NCBI RefSeq assembly: GCF_905220365.1
Contig: NC_061135.1
Coordinates: 10,631,501 to 10,695,500 of the forward strand
From: Vanessa cardui
Taxonomy: Eukaryota; Arthropoda; Insecta; Lepidoptera; Nymphalidae
Reading direction: 5' to 3'
Length of the DNA stretch: 64,000 nucleotides
A program made the translations under genes and the position numbers. The number at the start of each line of letters is the position of its first letter. Within the stretch, counting starts at the first letter, position 1. Of the stretch, positions 1-9,729 are shown piece after piece. Below the pieces are notes generated by a model. That model saw nothing but the letters and a program-made list of their open reading frames with translations. It searched no databases and had not been told where the DNA came from.

Positions 1-552
1 TATCACAGCCCGTGAGGTTAATTATTTATTGTTATGTTTTTACTGGCTCTATTTGGGACTGTATCCTATATTATTTATCATATAGCACTTACTAGAGTCA
101 TGCTTCAATATATATTTCACTATTTTTGTTTAAAAATATATCATATAAACACAGAAGATTTTGGTTCCTATCGCGTCTTTGTATAATCTTAGGCTCTCAT
201 TAAACGGCCTTTAGCTATATTTACATCCAAAGTCGCTCAAATCGCATCGGTCCTTATAGCATAATAAATACAGCCTCTATATCGATCACTGTTCCCTAAT
301 AATGGCACGAGAATTTTTACATCACTTTGGTGTGGAGGAAACTTATAGTAGTATAGGAAATTATGTTCCAGTTGCACAGCACTAGGTCACTTCCCAGAGG
401 GCCGTGGGCCAGCCGCGCCCCGACACACTACACGCACGCCACGGCGCGCCACTGCACGCACGGACGCTGCTCGCACGGCTCTGCACGCTGCTGCACGCAC
501 GGCTCTGCACGCTCTGCACGCTGCTGCACGCTCGGCGCGGGCGCGCTCGGTA
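1..552 (-). other. 3'UTR and downstream flank of Gld2
   Basis: Follows the TGA of the poly(A) polymerase on the minus strand. The part next to the stop (about 405-552) is G+C rich and repetitive; the rest is ordinary AT-rich DNA. The only minus-strand AATAAA I see is at 25-30, which would give a 3'UTR of roughly 520 nt. No other gene is visible. Confidence 0.5.
405..545. repeat. G+C-rich imperfect CTGCACG repeat
   Basis: On the plus strand, CTGCACG, CTGCTGCACG and CACGGCTCTGCACG variants recur many times in about 140 bp. The tract lies immediately downstream of the Gld2 stop codon, so it is probably in the 3'UTR, and it contrasts with the AT-rich surroundings. Confidence 0.75.
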
Positions 553-3500
553 TCATCGCTGCGGCCACGCGTCCTGCAGGCGCAGGCCGGTGCTCAGCCG
601 CGCGTAGCTCTCGCGGAAAGTGGTTACTATTTTCTCGAAAGTCTCCGGGTCGTATACTGACCGAGCAGTGTTAGTTAAATCGAATGGTTCTGAAACAATA
701 TATTTGTAATCATTATGATGAAAAAATATGTAAGATGTGCTTGCGGCAGACGTTTTATATTAATAGATAATTGTAATAGTAGATCAATTAAGTTGTAAAT
801 TACCTAAACAGTTAAAACACAAATGAAAATAAAAATTCAAGTCTGCTCATTAAGCACACTTGAGTCATCATAATAAAGAATTAAAATGGATGTTATGTAA
901 ATTTGTATAAAATAATGTTTCAATTCGGAATGTAAATTCTAATAAACCAGAATATAAAACCAGCAAAAACTCTATAGTAAATTAGATAAAGATGGCATTA
1001 TTATTCGGGCGATACACAACTTGGATCACTGACATTTTATATACCCTTCAAATAGTTTTAATGTAACACTACCGTCAGGCGTGTATCAACCTGTCATGAT
1101 ATTGCTGGTAGTAGTGTTCAGTGTTAGGGCGCGTACCTTCCACGCAGAGCAGCTTCCAGTGCGAGGGGTCGGCGTGCGGCGCCAGCGCGGCGCGCGCGCG
1201 GCACTCCCACACGGGCACGCGCCGCGCCGCTCGTACCGATACCGCCATTTGCTCGTACCTGCACCGATTGCAATATCCAATGTAAGTAATCTCAGTCGAT
1301 ACTCGATACTCGTAGTTTCAGTTGATATAGCACATCAATGTGGATACTAACGGGAACTCCGCGTAGTACTTGAGCATTCTATGTAAGTAATCTCGGTTAA
1401 TGTAAGTACTCGTAGTTTTTGAGTTGGTATAGGACAGAAATGTGGATACTAACGGGAACTCCGCGTAGTACTTGAGCATTTGCAGGAAGAGCTCGGCGAG
1501 CGTGCAGCGATTGTGCGGCCGCGGACGAGCTGCCTCACCCGCGCGCGGCAGCACCGCCGGGCTCGTGCCACCTGTAAAGTAAAAGTAAAGTAACAGCCTG
1601 TAAATTTCCCACTGCTGGGATAAGGCCTCCTCTGCCATTAAGGAGAGGGTTTGGAACATATTCCACCACGCTGTTCCAATGCGGGTTGGTGGAATGCACA
1701 TGTGGCAGAATTTCGATGAAATTAGACACATGCAGGTTTCCTCACAATGTTTTCCTTCACCGCCGAGCACGAGATGAATTATAAACACAAATTAAGCATA
1801 TATATATAGTGGTGCTTGCCTGGGTTTGAACCCGCAATCATCGGTTAAGATGCACGCGTTCTAACCACTGGGCCATCTCAGCTCGCCACCTGACCGCAAG
1901 CAAATTGTAGAGGACGTCGTCACGTCGAGTCGATAAGCGGTCGTACCGACTGGGGGTGTACTCACACTGCAGGAAGTGCAGCACCATGAGTGTGAGCGCG
2001 TAGGAGGAGAGCGTGCGGCGCCGCGCGTCGTTGATGCGGTGAGCGCGCGCCCACAGCTTCGTGATCGCCACGAGCGGCCGCACGCGCCAGTCCACTGGGT
2101 AACCATACACGTGTCATTATATATAATAATAATAATAATAAATATGAGACAATATCACATACATTACTCTGATCCCAATGTAAGTAGCTGAAGCACTTGT
2201 GTTATGGCAATCAGAAGTAACTACGGTACCACAAACACCCAGACCCAAGACAACATAGAAAACTAATGGTAATCTACATCGACTCGGCCGGGAATCGAAC
2301 CCGGGACCTCAGAGTGGCGTACCCATGAAAACCGGTGTACACACCACTCGACCATGGAGGTCGTCATATAGGATCGTTATTGGCATTAATTGAATATACA
2401 AAACCTTTTTTTGGGATGATTTCATACATTTTATAATTATAGGTATAGACAACATTGGGCAACTGAGAGTAATTCAAGTTCGAGTTACAATGTCAATATT
2501 GACGCAGGTCAGAGTTACATATTAAGAATAGACTTGCACTCACTTCTAGAATAGCAATAGAGGAGGTTTGTGTTCCGGATGCCGACCACATTGTTACAAT
2601 TCAAGTCGACTTGAAGCCCGTTACGTTCGTCGCGAAACTTCAAAATCGGCACTTTGGCCTGGATCAGTTCCGCACCTGTAAAAAATAAACAACATTATCA
2701 AACATCACAGACTTATATCTGGAGCCATAGATAAAAATGTATCTGACTTGTTATGGCTCGCTGTAACGAATATTAGTAATATTACTTTTTTCAACTTACC
2801 AGGATCAAAGCTTTTGATATAATTGAGAATATAGTTGAGATGTAACAGTGCATGCGCTCTCGGTTCCAAATCGGCTAACGCACGTACGTACAGGCAAAGG
2901 TCCATGTCTGACGAGTCCAAACCGAAACCGGACATCGTCGATCCTACCACGTACAAACCGTAGCGGGGGAATATTGACTGTTAAAGAATAAATAACATAT
3001 TTCTAGTAAAAATATGACCACTCACAAATTATTAATAACAGATACTATATTACCAATGGCAAGTATCGTATGGTATTTATATACCTTAATAGTGATGTAG
3101 AGATATCTCCATAAATTCATTTTCTTTCGGAATGTCTCCTCCGTCTGCTGAGATTTAACGAATTTGTCCCAAATCTCCTGTGACAAAGTGTCCCATTTTG
3201 ATCCTGCCGAGTTCATAAACAACATATGATTTCTTACTTACTCTTTTTGAAGTGTATAATTTAAAACAATAGTTTAGCGAGTCTTAACGTATCCTGAAAG
3301 TTCACACATATTTTTATATCTTGTAACTGTTCTTAGCATCCGTTTCTTTTAAAACGCTATTTCCGTTCTTCTATTGAAATGATAATCGTCGTGACCTCTA
3401 TCATTTCGCTCACCTGGACCGGCGAACCAAGCGATGACTAGTTACTATTCTTATATATTATACTTGTTAGGATTATTTTGCTCAAAACCAAGACTTGTTT

Positions 3501-6500
3501 TGGAGGTCAACATCTATACGAATTCTATTGGAACGAATGCCTTCTCAGATAGCTTTAGCTCCAATCTTACTTTCAACAAGTTTGTAAATTTTTCGAAAAG
3601 TGTAATACTTTTAGATATAGATCTGTTTATTGAAGAAAATTCAAATTAGAGTCGAGATGACCCAGTGGTTAGAACGTGTGCATCTTAACCGATGATTGCG
3701 GGTTCAAGCCCAGGCAAGCACCACTGTTTCATTTGCTTAATTTGTCTTTATAATTCATTTCGTGCTCAGCGGTGAAGGAAAACATCGTGAGGAAACCTGC
3801 ATGTGACAAGAATTTCATATTCATTCATTTCATTTCTGCCACATGTGCATTCCACCAACCCGCATTGGAACAGTGTGGTGGAATCCCTCAAAGGGAGAGG
3901 AGGTCTTTAGACCAACAGTGGGAATTTACAGGCTGTTGTCGTTGAAGAAAATTCAATAAACAGTAATACTTTTACAAAGACACTTACCATTGAGGAGGTC
4001 ATCCGGTGTAAATTTCACCTGGAATGGGTACGCCGCACTTAGATACCGCTCCGGTGCGATCCGGCGTTGTCGCTGCTCGCGTCGACCTCGGCCGCGCCAC
4101 TCGCGGGAGACCGTACCGACTTCACGATCACGACTACCTTCACCTAAAATAGCTTTTATGATTTTTAAATAATCCTTTTATTTCTGACGATATGCAATGT
4201 TTCGATAAGGACTAAAATTGAAAAATCATTTCATGCATAACATTTTCAAATTAATTATCATAAAACATTTCCTTTTTTGCCTGTCTGGGTAGGTACCACC
4301 CTCTCATCAGTTATTCTACCGCCAAACAACAGTGCTCAGTATTGTTGTGTTCCGGTTTGAAGGGTGAGTGAGCCAATGTAACTACAGGCACAAGGGACAT
4401 AACAACTTAGTTCCCAAGGTTGGTGGCGCATTAACGATGTAAGGATTAGTTAATATTTCTTACAGCGTCTTTGTCTATGGGTGTTGGTGACCACTTACCA
4501 TCAGGTGGCCCATATACTCGTCTGCCAACTTATACCATAAACATCCTAATTATTATTCATAATAATAATCATACAGTACAAAAGTATCACACAGTTACGA
4601 ATAAGACGCATTCAACTATTGTTTGTCCAGATTCAAAATTATTTTATCTCTATTTTATATTTTGCTCGGTTAACTGACATTATCTTAAGTCTTTTCATTT
4701 TAATATTACGTTGGACGATTCAAAATAATAACGAAGATTATCGACGAGGCAAGAATTCAGATATAAGATCACCAGTCGTAATTGTTAAAAATCCACTAAA
4801 CTAAATGAATGTAAATAGTTTTAAATGCGTTTTTTTAACCAAATTTGTTATTTATATGTAAGGAATAAAAGCTTAGATGTATGTATCATCGATAACGAAG
4901 GTAATATATAGTTAATGTTAACAATGTGAAAGTATCAGTCTGTCTGTCTGAAATACTTTTACGGCCATTTGAACTGAATTTGATGAAATTTGTTACGAAA
5001 AAAAGCTTCGTTTCGAACCTTTAATTGCGAGGGAAGTCACTGGCACCATTATAGCATAGTTTCATTAAAATTTTGAAGAATTTTTCACTAAAGACAGTGT
5101 AAATTCATTACTTTAAAATATTATTATTTACTATGAAAATAGTGATGATAATTAACAAAGATAAATTAGATTGAAACATCTACCATCTGTTTAAATGTTT
5201 ACAAACAATATCAACAAACATTGTTTTTTGATTTAAGCATTTTCTTGTTACGTATTTTCTTAAGTACTTTGCGTCGGATAACAAGTTATATTGCATCATT
5301 CATTTATATTTTAATGATACATATGATAGCAATCATTCAGCCTTATTTTTCTTCTCGCGACCAGCCCCGGCTTCGCGTGCAGTGCTGGTAATAAGTATAC
5401 TACAGATTTTTTCTTGTTTCTTTACAATATTGTCCATACTATATACAAAAAACTACTTCTCGAATCACTCTATTAAAAAAAAAACCGCCTCAAAATCCGT
5501 TGCGTTATTTGAAAGGTCTAACAGACCACGGTAAGCGACTTTGTTTTGTAATGAAAAGATTTTGTATGTTAGCGCATTTATGTATGTAAATATACTTGCG
5601 AATGTGTTTATTTGTATCCTTAGCTACTTAAAAATTCCTTTCACACATTCCCTAAATTCATCGCCTCATCGCCTATATTTTTAAAAAGCACGTTGTTTAT
5701 TCGGTTAAAGATCGATTTTGAAGAAATACAATTAAGTTTCAAGCTTAATATTCTGTGCATACAATTTTTTTATCATACATCTTTTTCACATAAAAATATT
5801 ACTATATTATATAGGAATACTTTTCTTTATCTATACATTCTAAGAAGGTTATTTCCTTGTTTCTGTAGTGTTTACAAAAATAATAAAAAAAAATCATTTT
5901 CATGAGTAAAACAACGTTCGAAACACAATTAAATGTAAAATTTTTGATTTTTTTAAATATCAGCAATGGGCATTTATGATTTATTTGGCTAAAGTAAAGT
6001 AACAGCCTGTAGATTTCTCACTGCTGGGCTATTGGCCTCCTCTCCCATTAAGGAGAGGGTTTGGAACATATTCCACCACGCTGTTCCAATGCGGGTTGGT
6101 GGAATGCTCATGTGGCAGAATTTCAATAAAATCAGACACATGCAGGTTTCTTCACGATGTTTTCCTTCACCTTCATTATTTAGCTCACACTCCCTTTATT
6201 AATTTCGTGAAAACTACTTTTCCGCCATAAAGACTCTACGACGTTATTGCCTCTGCGATGGTGGATATGGACAGATAATAGATTTTTAAGCGATGTTTAC
6301 AGACGGGCAAGGATTTCGATTGCCGAATATCATCGGGTAGTGCATTCCAAAGTTTGACGGAATTATACATATTTACCAAACATGGTAAATATGTATAATT
6401 CCATACCATACATGTTAAAAATGTATAATCTAGCTTTTAGTCCAGACTTCATACTGATTAGCCCGTACTATTTTAATGCGTCGTACAACACGTGGTTATT

Positions 6501-8711
6501 TAAATACACGTAACATTTCTAAAGCCACAGGTTCGAATTTTAAAAGCAATATTTATCCATATAAAATGTTTCTAATTAATATTTATCACTTTGGGTAAAG
6601 ACCCAAATTTAAAACTTGTGACAATTAATTAAATTAAAGATGCGTTAATGTATGTAATCTCGTATTATTATTATTTAAATTAATTAGTCTCTTTATGGAA
6701 TAAGTTAAATAATGTCACGCGATGACCCGAAAAAGCGAAGCAGTTACTATGAACGTATACCAGTCATGATAAATTAATCCGCTGGGTTACTAAGCGAAAA
6801 CAAGGACCGGTAACTTGGTAGCGCGCGGTGAATTCTGAAGCGGTTTATAATTGTTGTTTGTAGAAACAATACACAGCCATCAAATTGATGACTTTTTTAT
6901 GTGATATCTATTCTTTTTTAATAAATATTTTATTTTTTCGTTGTGTATTTGTCATGTAGTAAGCTATCTTTCAAATTAAACGAGTTTAAAACTACGCACC
7001 GCAGCGATTACGGTAATAAATATACATTATCGCGACTATTTAAAACTTTACAGGCAATTACATAACAGTATTATTTACGCAGTGACGTAAATATTTACGC
7101 TGAACTCGTAAAAAATGCGACAAACTGAACGTCACTAGGAATATCTTACGTCGTGACGAACGAGTTTAAGTTGACGAATTTGTCACAAAAACAGTCTACT
7201 AAATACATATTTGTTATTATTTAGTACGCTCATACGCTGTTTTGTTAGTAATACTGTTGGACAATAATTGTTATTATTAATAAAATATTTTATACAATCT
7301 AGTCTCCAATATACACCTAACAGTATCAGCATGCTACATCCCCATGCCGAGTCTAACAAACCCATATTATGTGTTATTAATAATAGTGTGGTCTAGTTCT
7401 AGGTCTTCATAAGAGAGCTTCATTTTGCATTGGCAAATACACATGTAGAAGAATTACTTTTGATATAAGTACATTTACTTATGACAATATCCTACACTCT
7501 CAAACTCGAAATAAATTTATAATGCAAATTATGCCTACAAATTCACTTTTGATCTATGTGTCTACAGAGTCTTTAGCTTCCACTCTTTTCTGCCGATCCC
7601 ATTTTGAGTAAATAGTACCTAATCATTATGTAAACATTTATACTAAGTGTTAATAAATGTTGACATAGTAATATCACATAGACATAGAATCAAAACATAG
7701 CTTTAAATAATAGTCACGTTTCTCGGAGGCCGATTAGGTCAGCTAAGTTATGATTTTATAGATATTATTAGTTTCACAGAATCAGACAGAATACTTGCTT
7801 ATTAATATAATATTAAATAAGTTGCTATTTTCTTTTGATAATATTAAATTATACTAATATTTTCTTAATAGTATGCTTGTTTACTTGAAGAAATATCAGA
7901 TAGTAATATATTATATATTTCAAAATATTTAGATTTAGAAATTAGCATTAACTTATAATTAAAATTGAACATTATGCTATACAATTAATACTACCTTTTT
8001 GATAGGTTCTTCAAAATATACTAATAAAATAAGAGTCATACTTAGAAAACGAAAATGCCTAGTTTAACTAAATCCACTATATTTTATTATTTATTTAATG
8101 TCAATACACTATGAATTTGAGAACACACAATCCGATAAAATAAAAAAATCCATAAGGAATTTTAAAAATATAATTGACAAGTATTCATATGTATAATAAT
8201 AATTGATAAGATTTTGGTATCATATTTTATTGATTTATAAATGTATGTAAATTAATTTATCAGTTGTTTGAAATTTAAATATATTATAGTGTTAAATATT
8301 AAATGAGGGTATGTACTAAAATTATAAGATGCTGATATTCCAAAGAATATGTTATATTTGAATGCACAATTTCACTGAAAGTAATATACAGGAAATAAAA
8401 ATCAACATACCTTTATCACTTGATTTATTTGAACCAGAAGCATTACTGGATAGGCTGGAGTCATCAGAATCATACCCAAAAGCGGTGTTATCTGTCTTAG
8501 TAGGCTGGCGTTCCTTACGAGGTTGCCATCGCCTTGGCGTGCCGTGTCCAGGAGAACCTCCTCCTCGAGAACCTAAGCCACCCATCACCTGCAGCATTTC
8601 TAGAGGATAATGCCGTGGAGTCTGTCTCTCTACGTGACCTGGTATCATGTATATTCCTGGACCTTCAAACCCACCGTTCCCATGATATACTATAGGTGCA
8701 CCTTCATTCAT
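553..8711 (-). CDS. Gld2: GLD-2/TENT2-type cytoplasmic poly(A) RNA polymerase, 9 exons
   Basis: Non-canonical poly(A) polymerase that extends poly(A) tails of selected cytoplasmic mRNAs; family members act in germ line and early embryo with RNA-binding partners. I joined nine exons (8711-8411, 4143-3988, 3203-3085, 2977-2800, 2675-2544, 2094-1966, 1571-1454, 1258-1137, 689-553). All junctions are GT-AG and keep frame, giving 463 aa, close to the usual 480-500 of the family. Residues 1-150 are a low-complexity Gly/Ser/Arg-rich leader. The nucleotidyltransferase core has GST at 204-206, DMD at 216-218 (metal-binding Asp216, Asp218) and the third Asp in VDLN (Asp275). The PAP-associated region has NDARR and LSSYALTLMVLHFLQ, and the C-terminal block reads EEPFDLTNTARSV, diagnostic for this family. 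The ATG at 8711 is the first after a possible 5'UTR acceptor at 8725-8726, so an upstream leader exon is likely. Splice sites are inferred without transcript data. Confidence 0.93.
1280..1486. repeat. ~100-bp tandem duplication of the exon 7/intron 7 border of Gld2
   Basis: Two diverged direct copies, 1280-1380 and 1381-1486, both begin ATGTAAGTAATCTC and both contain the last ~30 nt of exon 7 plus its 5' splice site. The genuine exon 7 donor is at 1453-1452; the copied donor is at 1351-1350 inside intron 7. The coding part is identical in both copies, while the intronic part differs at several positions, so the duplication is not brand new. Confidence 0.85.
1575..1880 (-). mobile_element. 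tRNA-derived SINE, family A, abutting the exon 7 acceptor of Gld2
   Basis: Full-length copy on the minus strand. The head is tRNA-like, with an A-box-like TGGCCCAGTGG and a B-box-like GGGTTCAAACC, and the 3' tail is TTACTTTACTTTTACTTTA. It fills most of intron 6. It is bounded by a target duplication: CAGGTGGCGAGC on its 5' side (1881-1892) and CAGGTGGCACGAGC on its 3' side (1561-1574). The 3' copy contains the working AG and the first bases of exon 7. Related copies are at 3645, 5991, 47829 and 59761. It is similar to Metulj-type butterfly SINEs, but the name is unconfirmed. Confidence 0.9.
2121..2365 (-). mobile_element. tRNA-derived SINE, second family, in intron 5 of Gld2
   Basis: Minus-strand element with a tRNA-like head at its right end: GACCTCCATGGTCGAGTGG acts as A-box region and GGGTTCGATTCCCGG as B box. 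A unique body follows, ending in an (ATA/AAT)n tail at 2121-2145. The head lacks normal tRNA 3' structure, so it is not a tRNA gene. It occupies more than half of intron 5. Confidence 0.85.
3645..3941 (+). mobile_element. tRNA-derived SINE, family A, in intron 2 of Gld2
   Basis: Plus-strand full-length copy (antisense to the gene) with the GATGACCCAGTGG head and the GGGTTCAAGCCC B box. It ends at the conserved GGGAATTTACAGGCTGTT. A perfect 15-bp target duplication, TTGAAGAAAATTCAA, flanks it at 3630-3644 and 3942-3956. Confidence 0.92.
4281..4541 (+). mobile_element. SINE-like dispersed element, family B, in intron 1 of Gld2
   Basis: It begins GTCTGGGTAGGTACCACC and ends with ACCACTTACCATCAGGTGG...CCATAA. 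It shares most of its length with copies at 36730, 43896 and 47382 in this window, and with weaker fragments near 17455, 31830, 34740 and 62790. Copies end in an A tract, so retroposition is likely. No coding capacity. Confidence 0.85.
5361..5560 (+). repeat. Degenerate dispersed-repeat tail, type D
   Basis: It starts at AGCCCCGGCTTCGCGTGCAG and contains CCGCCTCAAAATCCGTTGCG and GCGACTTTGTTTT. The same order of blocks recurs at 28046-28262 and, more decayed, at 17608-18050. Probably the 3' end of a LINE or a non-autonomous derivative. Confidence 0.65.
5991..6172 (-). mobile_element. 5'-truncated SINE, family A
   Basis: Matches the 3' two thirds of the copy at 1575-1880, from the AGTAACAGCCTGTA tail to the TTTTCCTTCACC block. 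The tRNA-like head is missing, as expected for incomplete reverse transcription. Confidence 0.88.
6359..6402. repeat. Perfect inverted repeat, 19-bp arms
   Basis: GGAATTATACATATTTACC (6359-6377) and its exact reverse complement (6384-6402) flank the 6-nt loop AAACAT. Intronic in Gld2; no known element recognised. Confidence 0.9.
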
Positions 8712-8724
8712 ATCGCCTCGACGT

Positions 8725-9729
8725 CTGCCGGCATAATGAAAATAATTAATACAATTAATCTGGGCAGCCCACCCTTGAATCATATGATTTTTCAGTACCA
8801 ACCTTTGCTCCGACCGCTAAAATTGATGACGTCTATTAACTTCAGTCGATTATTGTGTCATTCTACACGTAATTTTTAAAGCGACGTCGAAATTTAATTT
8901 TCTTCTTATTTACTACACCACCGAAATTCGAGACGATCCGTCAAACGTCTTTCCTTGATATGTCGATGGCTGATGTCGCTAATAATATCGAAGATTGTTC
9001 AACGTGCTTGTCTCTGAGCTCCCTCTTTGCGAACAGATCGAGCATTTATTATTTCGACGCCGGCTATAATAAATCTACCCACGAATTCGAAAGTAAATCT
9101 ATAAATTAATGAAAAAATCCGCCATGACTTAAGGAAGCAAAACTAGCGACATCTGACACCCGCCAGTGAAGTCTACACGTGATACACTTTTTTTACAAAT
9201 TCAAATACTGAGTTTCGACCTATTCCATTGTCTGCCAGCAATATAATTATATATTTATTTAAGTATTTATGTTTTTGAATGAGCCATAAATATTGTGAAA
9301 TGACATAAAACGAAAGAAAACCACGTTGAAATTGAACGATAAGCAATATGGTGTAATATCCAGACTAAATTACAGCATAGAAATTAGAAGAATATTTTGA
9401 TACAAGTATCCGATCGTTTGTCACATGATTATACATATACTTTGAAGTTTGATAAATTGTATTGACATTGGGTGTCAAAAGATTTTGTCAAATCAGTGTA
9501 AAAAAATATTAAAGTATTATTGTGTAAATTGTGTAGTAAAATTTAATTTAAAAAAATAGTGAGTAAAATGGAGGTTAAAAGACTGAAGTAAATTTGCAAA
9601 TATAGGTGGCTAATCAAATGCCGAGAGTGATGACGTCGAAAGAAGACAATGTAACCTTAAAAGTGCAAAAAGTATACAGAAACAAACATTATCGTCTTAT
9701 TGTATTGTCGTTTTTCTTAAGGTTTTGAT
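8725..9729. promoter_or_regulatory. Divergent promoter region between Gld2 and Ubap1
   Basis: The two start codons, 8711 (minus) and 9730 (plus), are about 1 kb apart and face away from each other, so both promoters and 5'UTRs must lie here unless distal first exons exist. The Gld2 side has a possible 5'UTR acceptor at 8725-8726. The Ubap1 side has a possible acceptor (TTTTTCTTAAG) ending near 9721. No TATA box is convincing. Confidence 0.55.
9618..9728 (+). other. Possible upstream ORF of Ubap1
   Basis: A 36-codon ORF starts MPRVMTSK and its TGA (9726-9728) ends one base before the Ubap1 ATG at 9730, in a different frame. An even shorter seven-codon ORF is at 9568-9591. If the AG near 9720 is used as a 5'UTR acceptor, both would be removed from the mature mRNA. 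Confidence 0.3.

Larger units (their letters stand above)
4542..8410 (-). other. Rest of Gld2 intron 1
   Basis: AT-rich intronic DNA with no exon I can support. It holds an old LINE-like tail (5361-5560), a truncated SINE (5991-6172) and a perfect hairpin (6359-6402). A weak repeat-like stretch near 4920-5060 carries the GTCTGTCTGTCTG motif common in lepidopteran dispersed repeats. The remainder shows nothing recognisable. Confidence 0.6.

Noticed and set aside
1318..1788. 156-codon minus-strand ORF
   Set aside because: It joins SINE sequence, exon 7 and the duplicated exon end. Only 1454-1571 is supported as coding.
1838..2110. 90-codon minus-strand ORF containing Gld2 exon 6
   Set aside because: Only 1966-2094 is exon; the rest is read-through of the donor into intron 6 and the SINE head.
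2281..2365. tRNA-like sequence with good B box
   Set aside because: It is the head of a SINE with a unique body and tail, and lacks a tRNA-like 3' acceptor stem; the same holds for the heads at 1880, 3645 and 47829.
8362..8879. Two plus-strand ORFs over Gld2 exon 1
   Set aside because: Antisense shadows of the well-supported minus-strand exon.
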